This document shows, in pieces, positions 25,296-34,918 of a DNA stretch of 64,000 nucleotides. Numbering within the stretch: position 1 is the first letter of the stretch; each line of letters opens with the position of its first letter. The notes beneath the pieces were generated by a model. The model ran no database searches. It was not told the origin of the DNA and saw only the letters and a program-made list of their open reading frames with translations. A program made the translations under genes and the position numbers. The DNA is from Nitratiruptor sp. (GTDB lineage Bacteria > Campylobacterota > Campylobacteria > Campylobacterales > Nitratiruptoraceae), in the NCBI GenBank assembly GCA_009659925.1, contig PUXW01000007.1:1-64000 (forward strand), given 5' to 3'.

Positions 25296-27101
25296 CTACT
25301 CCATTGTCGCCAGGACCTGGCCCTCTTCCACTTGGTCGTTGATCTTCACGGCGATATGGGCGATCACTCCATCTTTGGGGGCCGGGATATCAATCTCCAT
25401 CTTCATCGACTCAAGAATCATGATCTTGTCCCCCGCCTTGACCCGATCTCCTGGATTGACGAGGATCTTCCAGACGGTACCAGGAACTGCCGATTTGATC
25501 TCGGTGAGTCCGGGAGCCGATTCACCCAGGGCCTCGGGCTCCTCGACAATCTCGACCTCCTTCTTGGCCTCGGCCTCGGGTTTGACATCCACATTGCCCT
25601 CGGCAATCTCGACGACAAATTTTTCCCCATCAACAATGACCGTGTAGATACCGCTGCTCTTCTTGCTGCTCACTTTCTCTTCCTCCATTTCACTGAGTTT
25701 GCGTACCATGAGGGGGCTCTCCCCTTTCAAGAAAGCGATTCCCTTGTCCCCGCACGAAGCGGCGATGAAGATATTCTCCTCGCTCGTTTCGATTCCCTCC
25801 TCTTCCAAGCGCTTTTTCCAATAGGCGATGGATTTGGTCTCGTCCCGATCGGCGATATCGAGGGGGTTCTCGGTGGTCGGCTCGAGACCAAGCTGTTCAC
25901 TGGCCAGTTTGACCACCTCGGGGTCGGGGGCGACAGGGGTCTTGCCAAAGTAGCCCAGGACCATCTTCCCATACCCTGGGGCGATCTTCTTCCATGGACC
26001 AAACATCACATTGTTGAAAGCTTGTTGCCAGTAGAACTGGCTCACGGGGGTAACACTGGTTCCAAATCCCCCTTTCTCCACGACTTCCCGCATCGCCTTG
26101 ATCACTTCGGGATACTTGTGGAGGATCTTATTGTCCCGCATCATCTGGGTATTGGCGGTCAAAGCCCCTCCTGGCATGGGAGAGAAGGGGATGAGGGGGC
26201 TGACCTGGGTGGCCTCTGGAGGGATGAAGTAGTCGGCCAGACACTCCTTGAGGGTCTCCTCATAGTCGAGGACCTTCTCCATATCGAGCCCCCCAAGGTC
26301 GTAGGGTTTCCCCTTGACGGCGTGGAGCATCGTGATAATGTCGGGCTGGCTCGTCCCACCACTGACTGGAGCTGCCGCCAGATCGATCCCATCCACCCCG
26401 GCTTCGAGAGCAGCGAGGTAGCAGGCGACACTGACCCCAGCAGTTTCGTGGGTATGGAGGCGGATGTGGACATCGTCCCCAAGGATGCGACGGGCCATCT
26501 TGATGGTCTCGTAAACCTTCTGCGGGGTGCTCGTTCCGCTGGCATCCTTGAAAGCGAGGCTATCAAACTCGATCCCCCGATCGAGAATTTCCCGGAGCAC
26601 CTTCTCGTAGAACTCTGGAGTATGGGCCCCGCTACATCCTGGAGGCAGTTCCATGATGGTGATGACCACCTCGTGCTTCATCCCATACTTTTTGATACAC
26701 TTGGCCGAATACTCCAGGTTGTCTACATCGTTGAGGGCGTCGAAGTTGCGCACGGTAGTGGTGCCGTGTTTGGCGAAGAGTTTGGCGAAGAGGTCAATCA
26801 TCTCCCGGCTGCCCGTATCGAGCATGACCGTGTTGATCCCCCGGGCGAGGATTTGGAGGTTGGCCTCGGGTCCCACCTTCTCCCGGAAAGCGTCCATCAT
26901 GTCGAAGGCATTCTCCCGCAGGTAGAAGAAGAGGCTCTGGAACCGGGCCCCTCCCCCAAATTCGAAGTGGTTGATCCCAACCTCCTTGGCCGCATCGAGG
27001 GCCGGGAGGAAGTCCTTCATCAAAACCCGACCCCCGAAGACCGATTGGAAGCCGTCCCGAAAGGTGGTATCCATCACATCGATATACTTCTTCTGCGCCA
27101 T
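25296..27101 (-). CDS. oadA: Oxaloacetate decarboxylase alpha / pyruvate carboxylase B subunit
   Basis: Soluble subunit of 601 residues with the carboxyltransferase TIM barrel (about 1-300; DTTFRDGFQS, metal-binding HTHETAG), the conserved PYC_OADA domain and a C-terminal biotinyl domain. The biotin lysine is in ILESMKMEIDIPAP. It carries the carboxyl group from oxaloacetate to biotin. Because oadB and oadG flank it, the sodium-pump role is more likely than pyruvate carboxylase, but in an autotroph the flux direction is open. No biotin carboxylase gene is nearby. Confidence 0.93.
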   Translation of the reverse strand: MAQKKYIDVMDTTFRDGFQSVFGGRVLMKDFLPALDAAKEVGINHFEFGGGARFQSLFFYLRENAFDMMDAFREKVGPEANLQILARGINTVMLDTGSREMIDLFAKLFAKHGTTTVRNFDALNDVDNLEYSAKCIKKYGMKHEVVITIMELPPGCSGAHTPEFYEKVLREILDRGIEFDSLAFKDASGTSTPQKVYETIKMARRILGDDVHIRLHTHETAGVSVACYLAALEAGVDGIDLAAAPVSGGTSQPDIITMLHAVKGKPYDLGGLDMEKVLDYEETLKECLADYFIPPEATQVSPLIPFSPMPGGALTANTQMMRDNKILHKYPEVIKAMREVVEKGGFGTSVTPVSQFYWQQAFNNVMFGPWKKIAPGYGKMVLGYFGKTPVAPDPEVVKLASEQLGLEPTTENPLDIADRDETKSIAYWKKRLEEEGIETSEENIFIAASCGDKGIAFLKGESPLMVRKLSEMEEEKVSSKKSSGIYTVIVDGEKFVVEIAEGNVDVKPEAEAKKEVEIVEEPEALGESAPGLTEIKSAVPGTVWKILVNPGDRVKAGDKIMILESMKMEIDIPAPKDGVIAHIAVKINDQVEEGQVLATME

Positions 27102-27113
27102 CGCTCCCCTTTG

Positions 27114-27329
27114 TCACGAATTTCGCATGTGGTGTAGTGCCGCGGTGATGGCGGCGACTTTTTTGAGCCGCTCCCGTCTATCGCTCTTGGGCTTCTCCTC
27201 CTCGAAGTGTTCGGGGAAGTACTTGAGCAAGAGCTTGTGCTGCCACTCCAGCACGACTACCATCAAATAGAGGAAGAGGAAGACGATCCCCATCCCCAGG
27301 AACATATACTTGATGGCCTCGATGATCAT
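27114..27329 (-). CDS. oadG: Oxaloacetate decarboxylase gamma subunit
   Basis: A 71-residue single-pass membrane protein (MFLGMGIVFLFLYLMVVVL) with a charged C-terminal tail, the usual form of OadG, which holds the alpha and beta subunits together. It is the first gene of the operon, 12 bases before oadA, and has its own promoter upstream. Confidence 0.88.
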   Translation of the reverse strand: MIIEAIKYMFLGMGIVFLFLYLMVVVLEWQHKLLLKYFPEHFEEEKPKSDRRERLKKVAAITAALHHMRNS

Positions 27330-27357
27330 GGGACTCTCCTAGGACTTTGATGGTCCA

Positions 27358-27386
27358 ATTGTACGCTAAAGTTGCTTATAAACCAA
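27358..27386 (-). promoter_or_regulatory. Promoter of oadGAB
   Basis: Minus-strand TTGGTT and TACAAT are separated by 17 bases, 28 bases before the oadG start. The -10 matches five of six consensus bases. Confidence 0.55.
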
Positions 27387-27389
27387 TAT

Positions 27390-27414
27390 CGCCCCCTCCT
27401 TTCTGGAAGGGGCG
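27390..27414 (-). terminator. Probable intrinsic terminator of proA
   Basis: Ten-pair stem (CGCCCCTTCC/GGAGGGGGCG) with a five-base loop, fully paired as RNA only on the minus strand (one U-G wobble; a mismatch on plus). The following bases are fairly T-rich. It sits 20 bases after the proA stop. Confidence 0.5.
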
Positions 27415-27434
27415 TAGAAAATGGAAACAGATCT

Positions 27435-28670
27435 TCACTCCCGGATCTGTCCATTGCCATAGATGCGATACTTATAAGTGGTCAAATCGTTGATCCCCAT
27501 GGGACCCCGGGCATGGAGCTTGTTGGTACTAATCCCCACTTCCGCCCCAAAACCGAAGACCCCCCCATCGGTGAAACGGGTGGAGGCGTTGAGGTAGACG
27601 CAAGCGGCATCCACCTCGTTGAGGAAGCGCTCTGCGGTGGTGTAGTTCTCGGTAACGATGGCCTCGCTGTGGCCGCTGCCATAGGTGCGGATATGGTCGA
27701 TAGCCCCCTCCACTCCGTCCACCACCTTGATGGAGAGGATGTTGTCGAGGTATTCGGTGTGGAAGTCCTCCTCCCCGGCCGGTGCTACATCGATGAGCTC
27801 TTGGGTGCTAGCACACCCTCGCAGATCGGTCCCATGGGCGAGGAAGGCCTCATGCAACTTTGGGAGGATCTCCTTGGCAATAGCCCGATCCACTAGGAGG
27901 GTCTCCATGGCATTGCACACCCCTGGACGCTGGATCTTGGCATTGATGGCGATGGAGACCGCCTTGTTCAAATCGGCGTCCCGATCGATGTAGGTGTGGC
28001 AGAGCCCCTTGTCGTGTTTGACGATGGGGACCGTGGCATGCTGGCTGACATGGCGGATGAGGGCCTCCCCACCCCGGGGAATGATGAGATCGACGTAGCG
28101 ATCCATTCGGATGAGCCGATCCACCCCTTCCCGGCTATAATCGGGGAGGAGGGAGATGATCTCCTTGGGCAGGCCGTGGTTGATGAGAACCTCCTGGAGG
28201 GCCATGGCGATAGCTTCATTGGAGTTTTTGGCCTCTTTGCCCCCTTTGAGGATCACCACATTAGAGGATTTGAAACACAGCGCCGCGGCATCGCTGGTTA
28301 CATTGGGGCGGGATTCGTAGATGATGCCGATAACCCCGATGGGAATGGAGACCTTTTCGATGCGCATTCCATTTTCAATCTCCCATCCATCCAACACCCG
28401 CCCCACGGGATCCTTCAAAGCGGCAATCTCCTCGATCGCCTTCGCCATCCCCTCGATCCGCTCCTCGTTTAAATAGAGCCGATCCCGAAGGGCCGAGGAG
28501 AGGTTGGCCTCCTTGGCATAGGCCATGTCCTCCCTGTTGGCCTGAAGGATTGCCTCCTTGTGGTGGCGTAGGGAGGTGGCCATCTCCTCCAAGAGCTGGC
28601 GCTTTTGACCGCTGGTGAGCCGTAGAAGTTGGGCACTAGCCTCTTTGGCCGCTTTGAGAAAGGTTTCCAT
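27435..28670 (-). CDS. proA: Gamma-glutamyl phosphate reductase ProA
   Basis: Second step of proline synthesis: reduces gamma-glutamyl phosphate to glutamate semialdehyde with NADPH. The 411-residue length is normal. Visible motifs are IYESRPNVTSDAAALCFKS, LKGGKEAKNSN and the catalytic Cys in KIQRPGVCNAMETLLV. AAGGAGG lies just before ATG 28670. It is the last gene of the atpB/gatB-side run, 9 bases after the HDOD gene. proB is not in the window. Confidence 0.97.
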   Translation of the reverse strand: METFLKAAKEASAQLLRLTSGQKRQLLEEMATSLRHHKEAILQANREDMAYAKEANLSSALRDRLYLNEERIEGMAKAIEEIAALKDPVGRVLDGWEIENGMRIEKVSIPIGVIGIIYESRPNVTSDAAALCFKSSNVVILKGGKEAKNSNEAIAMALQEVLINHGLPKEIISLLPDYSREGVDRLIRMDRYVDLIIPRGGEALIRHVSQHATVPIVKHDKGLCHTYIDRDADLNKAVSIAINAKIQRPGVCNAMETLLVDRAIAKEILPKLHEAFLAHGTDLRGCASTQELIDVAPAGEEDFHTEYLDNILSIKVVDGVEGAIDHIRTYGSGHSEAIVTENYTTAERFLNEVDAACVYLNASTRFTDGGVFGFGAEVGISTNKLHARGPMGINDLTTYKYRIYGNGQIRE

Positions 28671-28679
28671 GCTCCTCCT

Positions 28680-29429
28680 TTATCCTTTTTTGCGGCGAAT
28701 CCGCTTTGCCGCCTCTTTGTAATGAGGGTAGCGATCGAGCCGCTCGGGATCGAGCCTCCCATGGAGGGTGACTACATCCCGAACCCCATAGAGCCGCTCC
28801 TCCCGAGGGTTGGAGGGCTCTTTGAAATTGCGCAAGAGGTCGATCATCTCCCGATCGAAGTTCCAATATTCGAACATCGCGATAGTCACCTCGATGGTAT
28901 CAAAACCGAAAAGTTCTCCCTCGATCCCATCCAGATCGTTCAAGGGAAAGTCCCTATCGGGAAGATCGACCCCTTGCTCTAGGGCGTAGTTGGAGATGAG
29001 GACCTTGGAGACATCGCTTAAAAAGGCGGTATTGGCCACGACGAAGCGGTCCCGCTTCTCGGTGATCCCATACTTGGCCAGTTTACTTTTGAGCTGGGAC
29101 ATCTCCATGAAGGTAAGGGGAGTGATGTGGTAGAAGCTCAAATCCAAGCCGATGATCCCATCCATCACCGTCGCAAGGGCAAATTCGATGATCTGCTCGA
29201 GACCGAAGTAAGCGATGGCTTGGCGGATTTCGATGAACTCCCGGGGAAGGCCGTAGTAGGGGGAGTTGGCGATTTTGAGGATGTTGGCCACGAGGTTGGG
29301 GTCTTGTTTGAGGACCTCCTCCACATCGCTGGTGTTGTAGTCGTCGTAGTAGTAGAGGTTCTGGAGCTGACCTATGACATTGGGAATGGGGGGAAGCTGT
29401 TCGATCCTTTCCACAATCCTGTCTACCAT
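28680..29429 (-). CDS. HDOD domain protein
   Basis: A 249-residue protein with an HDOD (HD-related output) domain. Its start, IEQLPPIPNVIGQLQNL, and the DPNLVANILKIANSPYYGLP and IRQAIAYFGLEQI stretches are typical. HDOD proteins lack the HD metal site and usually relay signals; none of the catalytic HD pairs is seen here. No partner domain is fused. ATG 29429 follows AAGGAG and lies one base after the gpsA stop. Confidence 0.88.
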   Translation of the reverse strand: MVDRIVERIEQLPPIPNVIGQLQNLYYYDDYNTSDVEEVLKQDPNLVANILKIANSPYYGLPREFIEIRQAIAYFGLEQIIEFALATVMDGIIGLDLSFYHITPLTFMEMSQLKSKLAKYGITEKRDRFVVANTAFLSDVSKVLISNYALEQGVDLPDRDFPLNDLDGIEGELFGFDTIEVTIAMFEYWNFDREMIDLLRNFKEPSNPREERLYGVRDVVTLHGRLDPERLDRYPHYKEAAKRIRRKKG

Positions 29430-29430
29430 C

Positions 29431-30327
29431 TCATCTCCTTTGCAGCAAATCGACGATACTCGCTTGGGGATCCTTGCCACCTAGGATGGCGTAGACCTCA
29501 TCGGCGATGGGAGTATAGATCCCCTCCCGCTGGGCAATGGCATGGATCGCCTCCGCAGTGTAGACCCCCTCGGCCACCTCTCCAAGCTCCGTGAGGATCG
29601 CCTCCAGGGCCATTCCCCGGGCCAACCCCAGACCGACCCGATAGTTGCGGGAGAGTTTGCTGCTGGCCGTGAGGAAGAGGTCCCCCGCTCCACTGAGTCC
29701 AAGAAAGGTGGAACTTTTGGCCCCGAAGTGGCGCCCAAAACGCTCCATCTCCACCAGACCCCGGGCCAAGAGGGCGGCCCGGGCATTATTGCCCAGCCCA
29801 AGACCATCGCTGATTCCCCCGGCGATGGCGATCACATTCTTGTAGGCTCCAGCCACCTCAGCCCCGACCACATCCTCGTCGACATAGACCTTCATGAAGG
29901 GGGGAAAGAGGCTGGCGAAGCGGTGGGCGAGGTCGAGGTTTGTGGAGCTAACAACGATGGCGGTAGGAAGTCCCTGGAGTACCTCTTTGGCGAAGGAGGG
30001 GCCAGAGAGGAAGGCCAACTGCTCCTGGGGCAGATACTCTTGGTAGATCTCGTTGAGGAAGGCCTGCCGCTCCCGGTCGATTCCCTTGGAGGCTACCAGG
30101 ACCTTGTGAGTCGGTTTCAAAGGGTTGCGAGCAAGCCATTGGGCCACCTTTTGGGCCGGGAGGGCGATGACGAGATACTCCAGTTCCAAGACCTCGTGGA
30201 GGGGGCGAAAGGAAGGCAGATCGTCGTGGCGGCGCCTGGGAGAGGTAATGGCCACTTCTCCTTTGTGTCCTAGGGCGAAGGCCAGGGCCCGCCCCCATTG
30301 ACCAGCTCCGATAATCCCTACCTTCAT
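29431..30327 (-). CDS. gpsA: NAD(P)H glycerol-3-phosphate dehydrogenase GpsA
   Basis: Reduces dihydroxyacetone phosphate to sn-glycerol-3-phosphate for phospholipids; PlsC (22.7 kb) acts later in the same pathway. The 298-residue enzyme starts with the Rossmann motif GIIGAGQWGRALA and has LSGPSFAKEV, the catalytic Lys region AGAYKNVIAIAGGISDG and ARAALLARGL. ATG 30327 overlaps the RCK gene stop as ATGA; a longer frame enters that gene. Confidence 0.97.
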   Translation of the reverse strand: MKVGIIGAGQWGRALAFALGHKGEVAITSPRRRHDDLPSFRPLHEVLELEYLVIALPAQKVAQWLARNPLKPTHKVLVASKGIDRERQAFLNEIYQEYLPQEQLAFLSGPSFAKEVLQGLPTAIVVSSTNLDLAHRFASLFPPFMKVYVDEDVVGAEVAGAYKNVIAIAGGISDGLGLGNNARAALLARGLVEMERFGRHFGAKSSTFLGLSGAGDLFLTASSKLSRNYRVGLGLARGMALEAILTELGEVAEGVYTAEAIHAIAQREGIYTPIADEVYAILGGKDPQASIVDLLQRR

Positions 30328-31046
30328 GGTCCTCCCTTCAATTTGGCTTCGAATCGCTCCAAATCCCATCTGCGCCCAAGAACGACGAGGATATCCCCCG
30401 CATCGATCTTGTGGTTGATTCCCCGGGTCACGAAGATGAACCGATTCCCAAGTTCCTTGTCCACCAATCCTAAGAGGATGATGTTGAACTCCTGTTTAAA
30501 GTCGATCTGGCTCAAGTTGATCCCATCCAGAAAGGAGCCAGGGGGTACCTGGACCTCACGAAACTGGATGGTCGGATCCTTAAAGAGGATATGATCCATC
30601 GCCTCGGCCACGGCGGGCTTTTCCAGGATGAAGTAGAGCCGATTGGCCGCTGCATACATCGTATCGATCACCTTGTTGGCCCCGGCTAGCTTGAGCTTAC
30701 GCTCGCTCTCCTTGCTCTCACACAAGGCGATTACCTCCATGTTACGGAAGAGGGCCTTGATGGTGATGGTTAGGTAGACATTGCGCTCCTCGTCTTCGAA
30801 GGCGCAAAAGACCTTGCTGATCCGGTGGTCCAAGATCAAGTCGGCGATCTCCTCGTCATTGTAGATATCGATGACGAAGACCTGTTCGATCTTGTCGGCA
30901 ATGGCCTTTTTGAGCCCCTCTTTGGAGCTATCGGCCACCACCAGATTGTACCCTTCGCTCAAGAGGTTGAGACCGATTTGCTCCCCGTAGCGTCCAAATC
31001 CAAAGAGCAGGATCTTATCGTTTCTTTCTGCCAAGGCTACTCTCAA
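30324..31046 (-). CDS. RCK/TrkA-type regulator paired with K+ channel
   Basis: A 240-residue soluble protein with a TrkA-N (RCK_N) Rossmann domain (ILLFGFGRYGEQIG) and a TrkA-C domain in the last 70 residues. It has no membrane segment. It begins inside the 3' end of the potassium channel gene, and the two channel-type RCK units share the same phrase LKLAGAN, which points to duplication. The start is unclear: TTG 31046 or TTG 31034, both with weak ribosome-binding sites. It probably forms part of the gating ring; this is inference. Confidence 0.85.
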   Translation of the reverse strand: MRVALAERNDKILLFGFGRYGEQIGLNLLSEGYNLVVADSSKEGLKKAIADKIEQVFVIDIYNDEEIADLILDHRISKVFCAFEDEERNVYLTITIKALFRNMEVIALCESKESERKLKLAGANKVIDTMYAAANRLYFILEKPAVAEAMDHILFKDPTIQFREVQVPPGSFLDGINLSQIDFKQEFNIILLGLVDKELGNRFIFVTRGINHKIDAGDILVVLGRRWDLERFEAKLKGGP

Positions 31047-32625
31047 TCACCATCGATTTGAAGTTGTTGATGCTGATATTGTACCCAACAACCACCAGCA
31101 CATCTTCCACCTGCAAGAGGAAATCGTCCTCAGGATTGAAGTAGAAGCGGCGCCGCTGCCCCTCGAGCCTAGCTCCCGGATCGATACGCACCACTCCCAA
31201 AAGGACGATCTTGTAGGCCTTAAAATCGATCTCTCCCACCCGTTTCCCTTCCAGAAAACTCCCCCGGACCACCTCCACCTGATCACACATGGCATTGCGC
31301 TTGCCGTTGAGGATGTCGTTGATCGCCTCGATGGCGATGGGCTGTTCGATGATCTTGGAGGCAAAGAGGCCGGCGGTGATATAGGGGGAGATAAGGTAGT
31401 TGGCTCCCGCCAGCTTGAGCTTCTTGTAGGAGTTGTGATCGATGGTTCGCGAGATGAGGAAGACCTCTTGGGAGAAGCTGCGAATATTGAGGCAGATGTA
31501 GATGTTGTGCATGTCGCTGTCGGTAAGGGCCAAAACGGCGGCTACCCGGGCAAAGTTGATGGAGCGAAAGGTCTCCTTCTTGCTGGCGTCGGCACAAATG
31601 GCCCGGAGCCCCTTGCGGGTGAGCTCCTTGACCCGCTTCTTGTCCATATCGATGATGAGGAACTCCTTCCCCTCGCGCGCCAGTTTGGCTACCAGGATCT
31701 CGGCAATGCTGGTGTAGCCACAGATGATGTAGAGGTTGGAGCTGCGCCGGACGCTGTGGAGGATCCGCTCATCCCGCATCTCTTCGAGCCGCTCATTGAA
31801 GGCGGAGACGATGATGGAGGTGGCGAAGGAGATGAGACCGACTCCCGAGAGGATGATGATCATCGTGATGATCCGCCCCTCGTGGGTTTGGGGGGTGATA
31901 TCCCCGTAGCCGACGGTGGAGATGGTTACGAGAGACCAGTAGAAGGCGTCAAAGAGGTGGTTGATGTTGGGGTTGGCCTGCTCCTCGAAGACATAGAGGC
32001 TGATCCCCGAGACGAGGATGGTGAAGGCCACCAGGATCAAGAGGGTAAAGAGCTCGCTCTTTTTGGAGGTGAGGACCTGGAAGAAGTGGGTGATATTCTG
32101 GGAGTAGCGCAACAACTTGAAGACTCGAAAGAGGACGAAGACCCGCAGGATCCGGAGCTCCCGATAGCTGGGTAGGATAGCCAGCAGGTCGATGATGGCC
32201 AGGGGGGATGAGATATACTCCCACTTGCGTCGGGCAATCTCCTTGAAAACCTTGGCCAGATCGAATTGGCGCTCCAGGAAGAGGGCGTTTTCAAACTCCT
32301 CGATGATGATCTTGTGGATGTCGTCGTGGACCCACATCCGCAAAAGGTATTCGATAATGAAGACTCCAGTCACGAAGTAGACATCGTAGTAGTAGAGCCA
32401 TTTGGAGATGGGGGTTGTCACCTCTTCGATGATGATGATGACACTGGTGATGATGAGGAAGATCATGAAGAGGTCGAAGTAGCGCTTATAGGGGTACTCG
32501 TCGTTTTCCAGAAGGTTGCGGAAGAAGGTTTTGATCCGCTTGTAGCGCCTCGAGCCCTCCAGGAGGAAGGCGAAATCGACCAGAATTTTGACGATATATT
32601 CCCGCAGGCGCTTGGGCAGCCTCAA
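31015..32625 (-). CDS. Six-TM potassium channel with RCK domain
   Basis: A 536-residue voltage-gated-type channel. Six hydrophobic segments lie between residues 50 and 275, including an S4-like Arg-rich piece ([19 protein letters not shown]). The selectivity filter TVGYGD is clear. The RCK_N ([18 protein letters not shown]) and RCK_C domains follow. The start TTG overlaps the gatB stop (TTGA), so translation is probably coupled. It controls potassium flux; ligand and gating are unknown. Confidence 0.9.
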   Translation of the reverse strand: MRLPKRLREYIVKILVDFAFLLEGSRRYKRIKTFFRNLLENDEYPYKRYFDLFMIFLIITSVIIIIEEVTTPISKWLYYYDVYFVTGVFIIEYLLRMWVHDDIHKIIIEEFENALFLERQFDLAKVFKEIARRKWEYISSPLAIIDLLAILPSYRELRILRVFVLFRVFKLLRYSQNITHFFQVLTSKKSELFTLLILVAFTILVSGISLYVFEEQANPNINHLFDAFYWSLVTISTVGYGDITPQTHEGRIITMIIILSGVGLISFATSIIVSAFNERLEEMRDERILHSVRRSSNLYIICGYTSIAEILVAKLAREGKEFLIIDMDKKRVKELTRKGLRAICADASKKETFRSINFARVAAVLALTDSDMHNIYICLNIRSFSQEVFLISRTIDHNSYKKLKLAGANYLISPYITAGLFASKIIEQPIAIEAINDILNGKRNAMCDQVEVVRGSFLEGKRVGEIDFKAYKIVLLGVVRIDPGARLEGQRRRFYFNPEDDFLLQVEDVLVVVGYNISINNFKSMVIESSLGRKKR

Positions 32626-34052
32626 GAGAGCTTTTTCCTCAAGATCTCATTGACCAGTTTGGGATCGGCCTTCCCTTGACTCGCTTTCATCACCTGCCCC
32701 ACGAAAAAGCCAAAGAGCTTCTCTTTACCCCCCTTGTACTGGGCCACCTTGTCCTGGTTGGCTTCGAGGACCTGGTCGACGAGACCCTCGATGGCTGTTG
32801 GATCGCTGATCTGCTTGAGCCCAAGATCTTCAATGGCCTCATCCACGTCGACCTGGTGTTCCATCAGATAGTCCAAAACATCCTTGGCCGCTTTATTGCT
32901 GATGGTCTTGTCCTCAATACGCTGGATCAGCTTGGCCAGGGTTTCACTTTGAACCGGACTCTCTTGGATCTCCAAACCGGCCTTGTTGAGCCGCGCGGCA
33001 AGTTCCACCGTGAGCCAGGTAACCCCGTTTTGGGGGGTAATTCCATGAGCCATCATCTCCTCGAAGAAGTCGGCCATCTCCCGGCTCGAAGCGATGAGGG
33101 CCGCATCGTAAGGGCGAATCCCATACTCTTGGATGAAGCGCTCCCGCTTTTGATCGGGGAGTTCTGGAATCGCTTTGGTCTCCTCGAAGAAGGATTGGGG
33201 GATGATGAGAGGGGGAAGATCTGGATCCGGAAAGTAGCGGTAATCGGCGCTCTCCTCCTTGCCCCGCATGCTCCGGGTAATTCCCTTTTGGGTGTCGAAG
33301 AGTCGGGTCTCCTGGATAACCTCCTCCTCGTAGCTCCCATCCTCCCAAGCCTCAATTTGGCGCTCTACTTCGTAATCGATTGCCCGTTGGATGAAGCGGA
33401 AGGAGTTGAGATTCTTGATCTCGACCCGGGTGTAGAGCTCTTCATCTCCCTTGGGACGGATAGAGACGTTGGCATCGCATCGGAAGGATCCCTCCTGCAT
33501 GTTGGCATCGCTAATATCGAGATAGCGGACGATGGCGTGGAGCTTCTTGAGGTACTGGACCGCCTCCTGGGAGCTACGCAGATCCGGTTCGCTGACAATC
33601 TCCAGGAGGGGGGTTCCAGCCCGGTTAAGATCGACCTTGGAGATCCTCCCTTCGTGGATATTCTTCCCTGCATCCTCTTCCAGATGGGCCCGGGTGATCC
33701 CGATCTTGCGCTTGCTCCCATCCTCCAGATCGATGAAGAGGTGGCCCTTCTCGACAATGGGAACCTCGAACTGGCTGATCTGGTACCCCTTGGGGAGGTC
33801 GGGGTAGAAGTAGTTCTTGCGGTTGAAGAGGCTCTTTTGGTTGATAGTGGCCTCGATGGCCCAGCCGAACATCATCGCCTTTTTAACCGCCTCCTCGTTG
33901 ATGACGGGGAGGGCTCCAGGAAGTCCCAGGCAGACCGGACAGGTATTGCTGTTTTGGCGTTGGGCGAAGCTGGTGGGGCAGGAGCAGAACATCTTGGTTC
34001 TGGTGTTGAGCTGGACATGGACCTCCAGACCGATGATGACCTCGAACTCCAT
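32622..34052 (-). CDS. gatB: Asp-tRNA(Asn)/Glu-tRNA(Gln) amidotransferase subunit GatB
   Basis: tRNA-binding and kinase subunit of GatCAB, which converts misacylated Glu-tRNA(Gln) and Asp-tRNA(Asn). The 476-residue protein begins with [13 protein letters not shown] and has CSC and CPVC zinc-type motifs in the first 50 residues, the [16 protein letters not shown] signature and the C-terminal YqeY-like tail domain. ATG 34052 has CAAAAGGAG in front. TACAAT at 34078-34083 (minus) may be its -10. gatA and gatC are not in the window. Confidence 0.97.
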   Translation of the reverse strand: MEFEVIIGLEVHVQLNTRTKMFCSCPTSFAQRQNSNTCPVCLGLPGALPVINEEAVKKAMMFGWAIEATINQKSLFNRKNYFYPDLPKGYQISQFEVPIVEKGHLFIDLEDGSKRKIGITRAHLEEDAGKNIHEGRISKVDLNRAGTPLLEIVSEPDLRSSQEAVQYLKKLHAIVRYLDISDANMQEGSFRCDANVSIRPKGDEELYTRVEIKNLNSFRFIQRAIDYEVERQIEAWEDGSYEEEVIQETRLFDTQKGITRSMRGKEESADYRYFPDPDLPPLIIPQSFFEETKAIPELPDQKRERFIQEYGIRPYDAALIASSREMADFFEEMMAHGITPQNGVTWLTVELAARLNKAGLEIQESPVQSETLAKLIQRIEDKTISNKAAKDVLDYLMEHQVDVDEAIEDLGLKQISDPTAIEGLVDQVLEANQDKVAQYKGGKEKLFGFFVGQVMKASQGKADPKLVNEILRKKLS

Positions 34053-34106
34053 CGGGCTCCTTTTGGGTTTTTCAAGAATTGTACTCAAAAGTTATTGAAA
34101 GAGCCA

Positions 34107-34661
34107 TTAAGATCGGCGGGGGAAGAAGTAGCGGATGGCAGCAGCTCCCCGGGCCCCATGGCGGTGGGCCTGGCGAATCTGACGCTCGTGGAGGATGCCT
34201 CCAAGGGCGAGGAGATTTTTGCTCACATAGCTTGCCCGGCGCAAGGCCTTCAGCCCCAGGGGGGCGCCCTTGTTGGGGGTTGGGAAGATGGGGCTATAGG
34301 TGATGAGGTGGATCCTGGCCCCTTTGGCTTTGCGAAGCTCTTGGAGGGTGTGGGCGCTGTAGATGGTAAGCCATCCCGCCCGTCGGGCCCGTTTGGCTAC
34401 CTGAAGCTGGTTGCCTGGGGCATGGAAACAGGGAAGGGCGAAACGGCGGGCTAGTGGAAAGTTACCTGAGAGGCAGGGGAGGGCATCGTGGGGGTAGGCG
34501 GCGAAGCGGGCTACGAGGGAGCGCAGTTTCGGATTCCTCTTATCCCGCAACGCGACGATGTCAGCCCTTTTAGAGCTCTTGAGCCCCTTGAAGAAGCGGG
34601 TCGGGTTGCGCCCGTAGAGGGCTGGATCGGTGATCTTATAGAGGAGGTTAGCGGTTGCCAT
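34107..34661 (-). CDS. Divergent ThiE/TenI-like thiamine phosphate synthase homolog
   Basis: A 184-residue TIM-barrel protein of the ThiE/TenI group, recognised by TYSPIFPTPNKGAPLGL, IYSAHTLQEL and LALGGI. True ThiE has about 210 residues and a G-V-H-L-G-Q stretch; here that region reads FHAPGNQL, and several diphosphate-binding residues seem lost. It may therefore be a TenI-like or altered enzyme. It overlaps the small membrane protein gene by 14 bases. Confidence 0.75.
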   Translation of the reverse strand: MATANLLYKITDPALYGRNPTRFFKGLKSSKRADIVALRDKRNPKLRSLVARFAAYPHDALPCLSGNFPLARRFALPCFHAPGNQLQVAKRARRAGWLTIYSAHTLQELRKAKGARIHLITYSPIFPTPNKGAPLGLKALRRASYVSKNLLALGGILHERQIRQAHRHGARGAAAIRYFFPRRS

Positions 34662-34917
34662 CGAGCTTTCTGGCGATGCGCTCGAGTAGATGGCTCTGAC
34701 GGCGGAGCTCCTTCAACTTTTCCACCTGCAAATGGGCCAGCTCTACCAGGAGGATGAGGAAGAGCCAGAAGATAGAGAGGATGAAGCTGTAGACGATGGC
34801 CTCTCCCAGGGAGTAGCGCATGAAGTGGGTGAAGGTGTAAAAGAGGGAGAGCAAGAAGAGGGTCCAAAGGACCCCGGAGAGAAAGCTGATGGCAAAGCGT
34901 AAAAGACGCAGCTCCAT
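34648..34917 (-). CDS. Small two-TM membrane protein
   Basis: An 89-residue protein with two hydrophobic helices (AISFLSGVLWTLFLLSLF and AIVYSFILSIFWLFLILLV) and a basic C-terminal tail with a Leu-rich coiled-coil look (LQVEKLKELRRQSHLLERI). ATG 34917 lies 2 bases past the atpB stop. Position suggests a link to ATP synthase or membrane assembly, but no family is recognised. Confidence 0.72.
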   Translation of the reverse strand: MELRLLRFAISFLSGVLWTLFLLSLFYTFTHFMRYSLGEAIVYSFILSIFWLFLILLVELAHLQVEKLKELRRQSHLLERIARKLDGNR

Positions 34918-34918
34918 C

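Noticed and set aside
25332-27137. 601-codon plus-strand open frame opposite oadA, and similar long frames opposite icd, gatB and metE
   Set aside because: They mirror real genes in GC-rich DNA, have no family motifs or ribosome-binding sites, and the minus-strand genes are certain.
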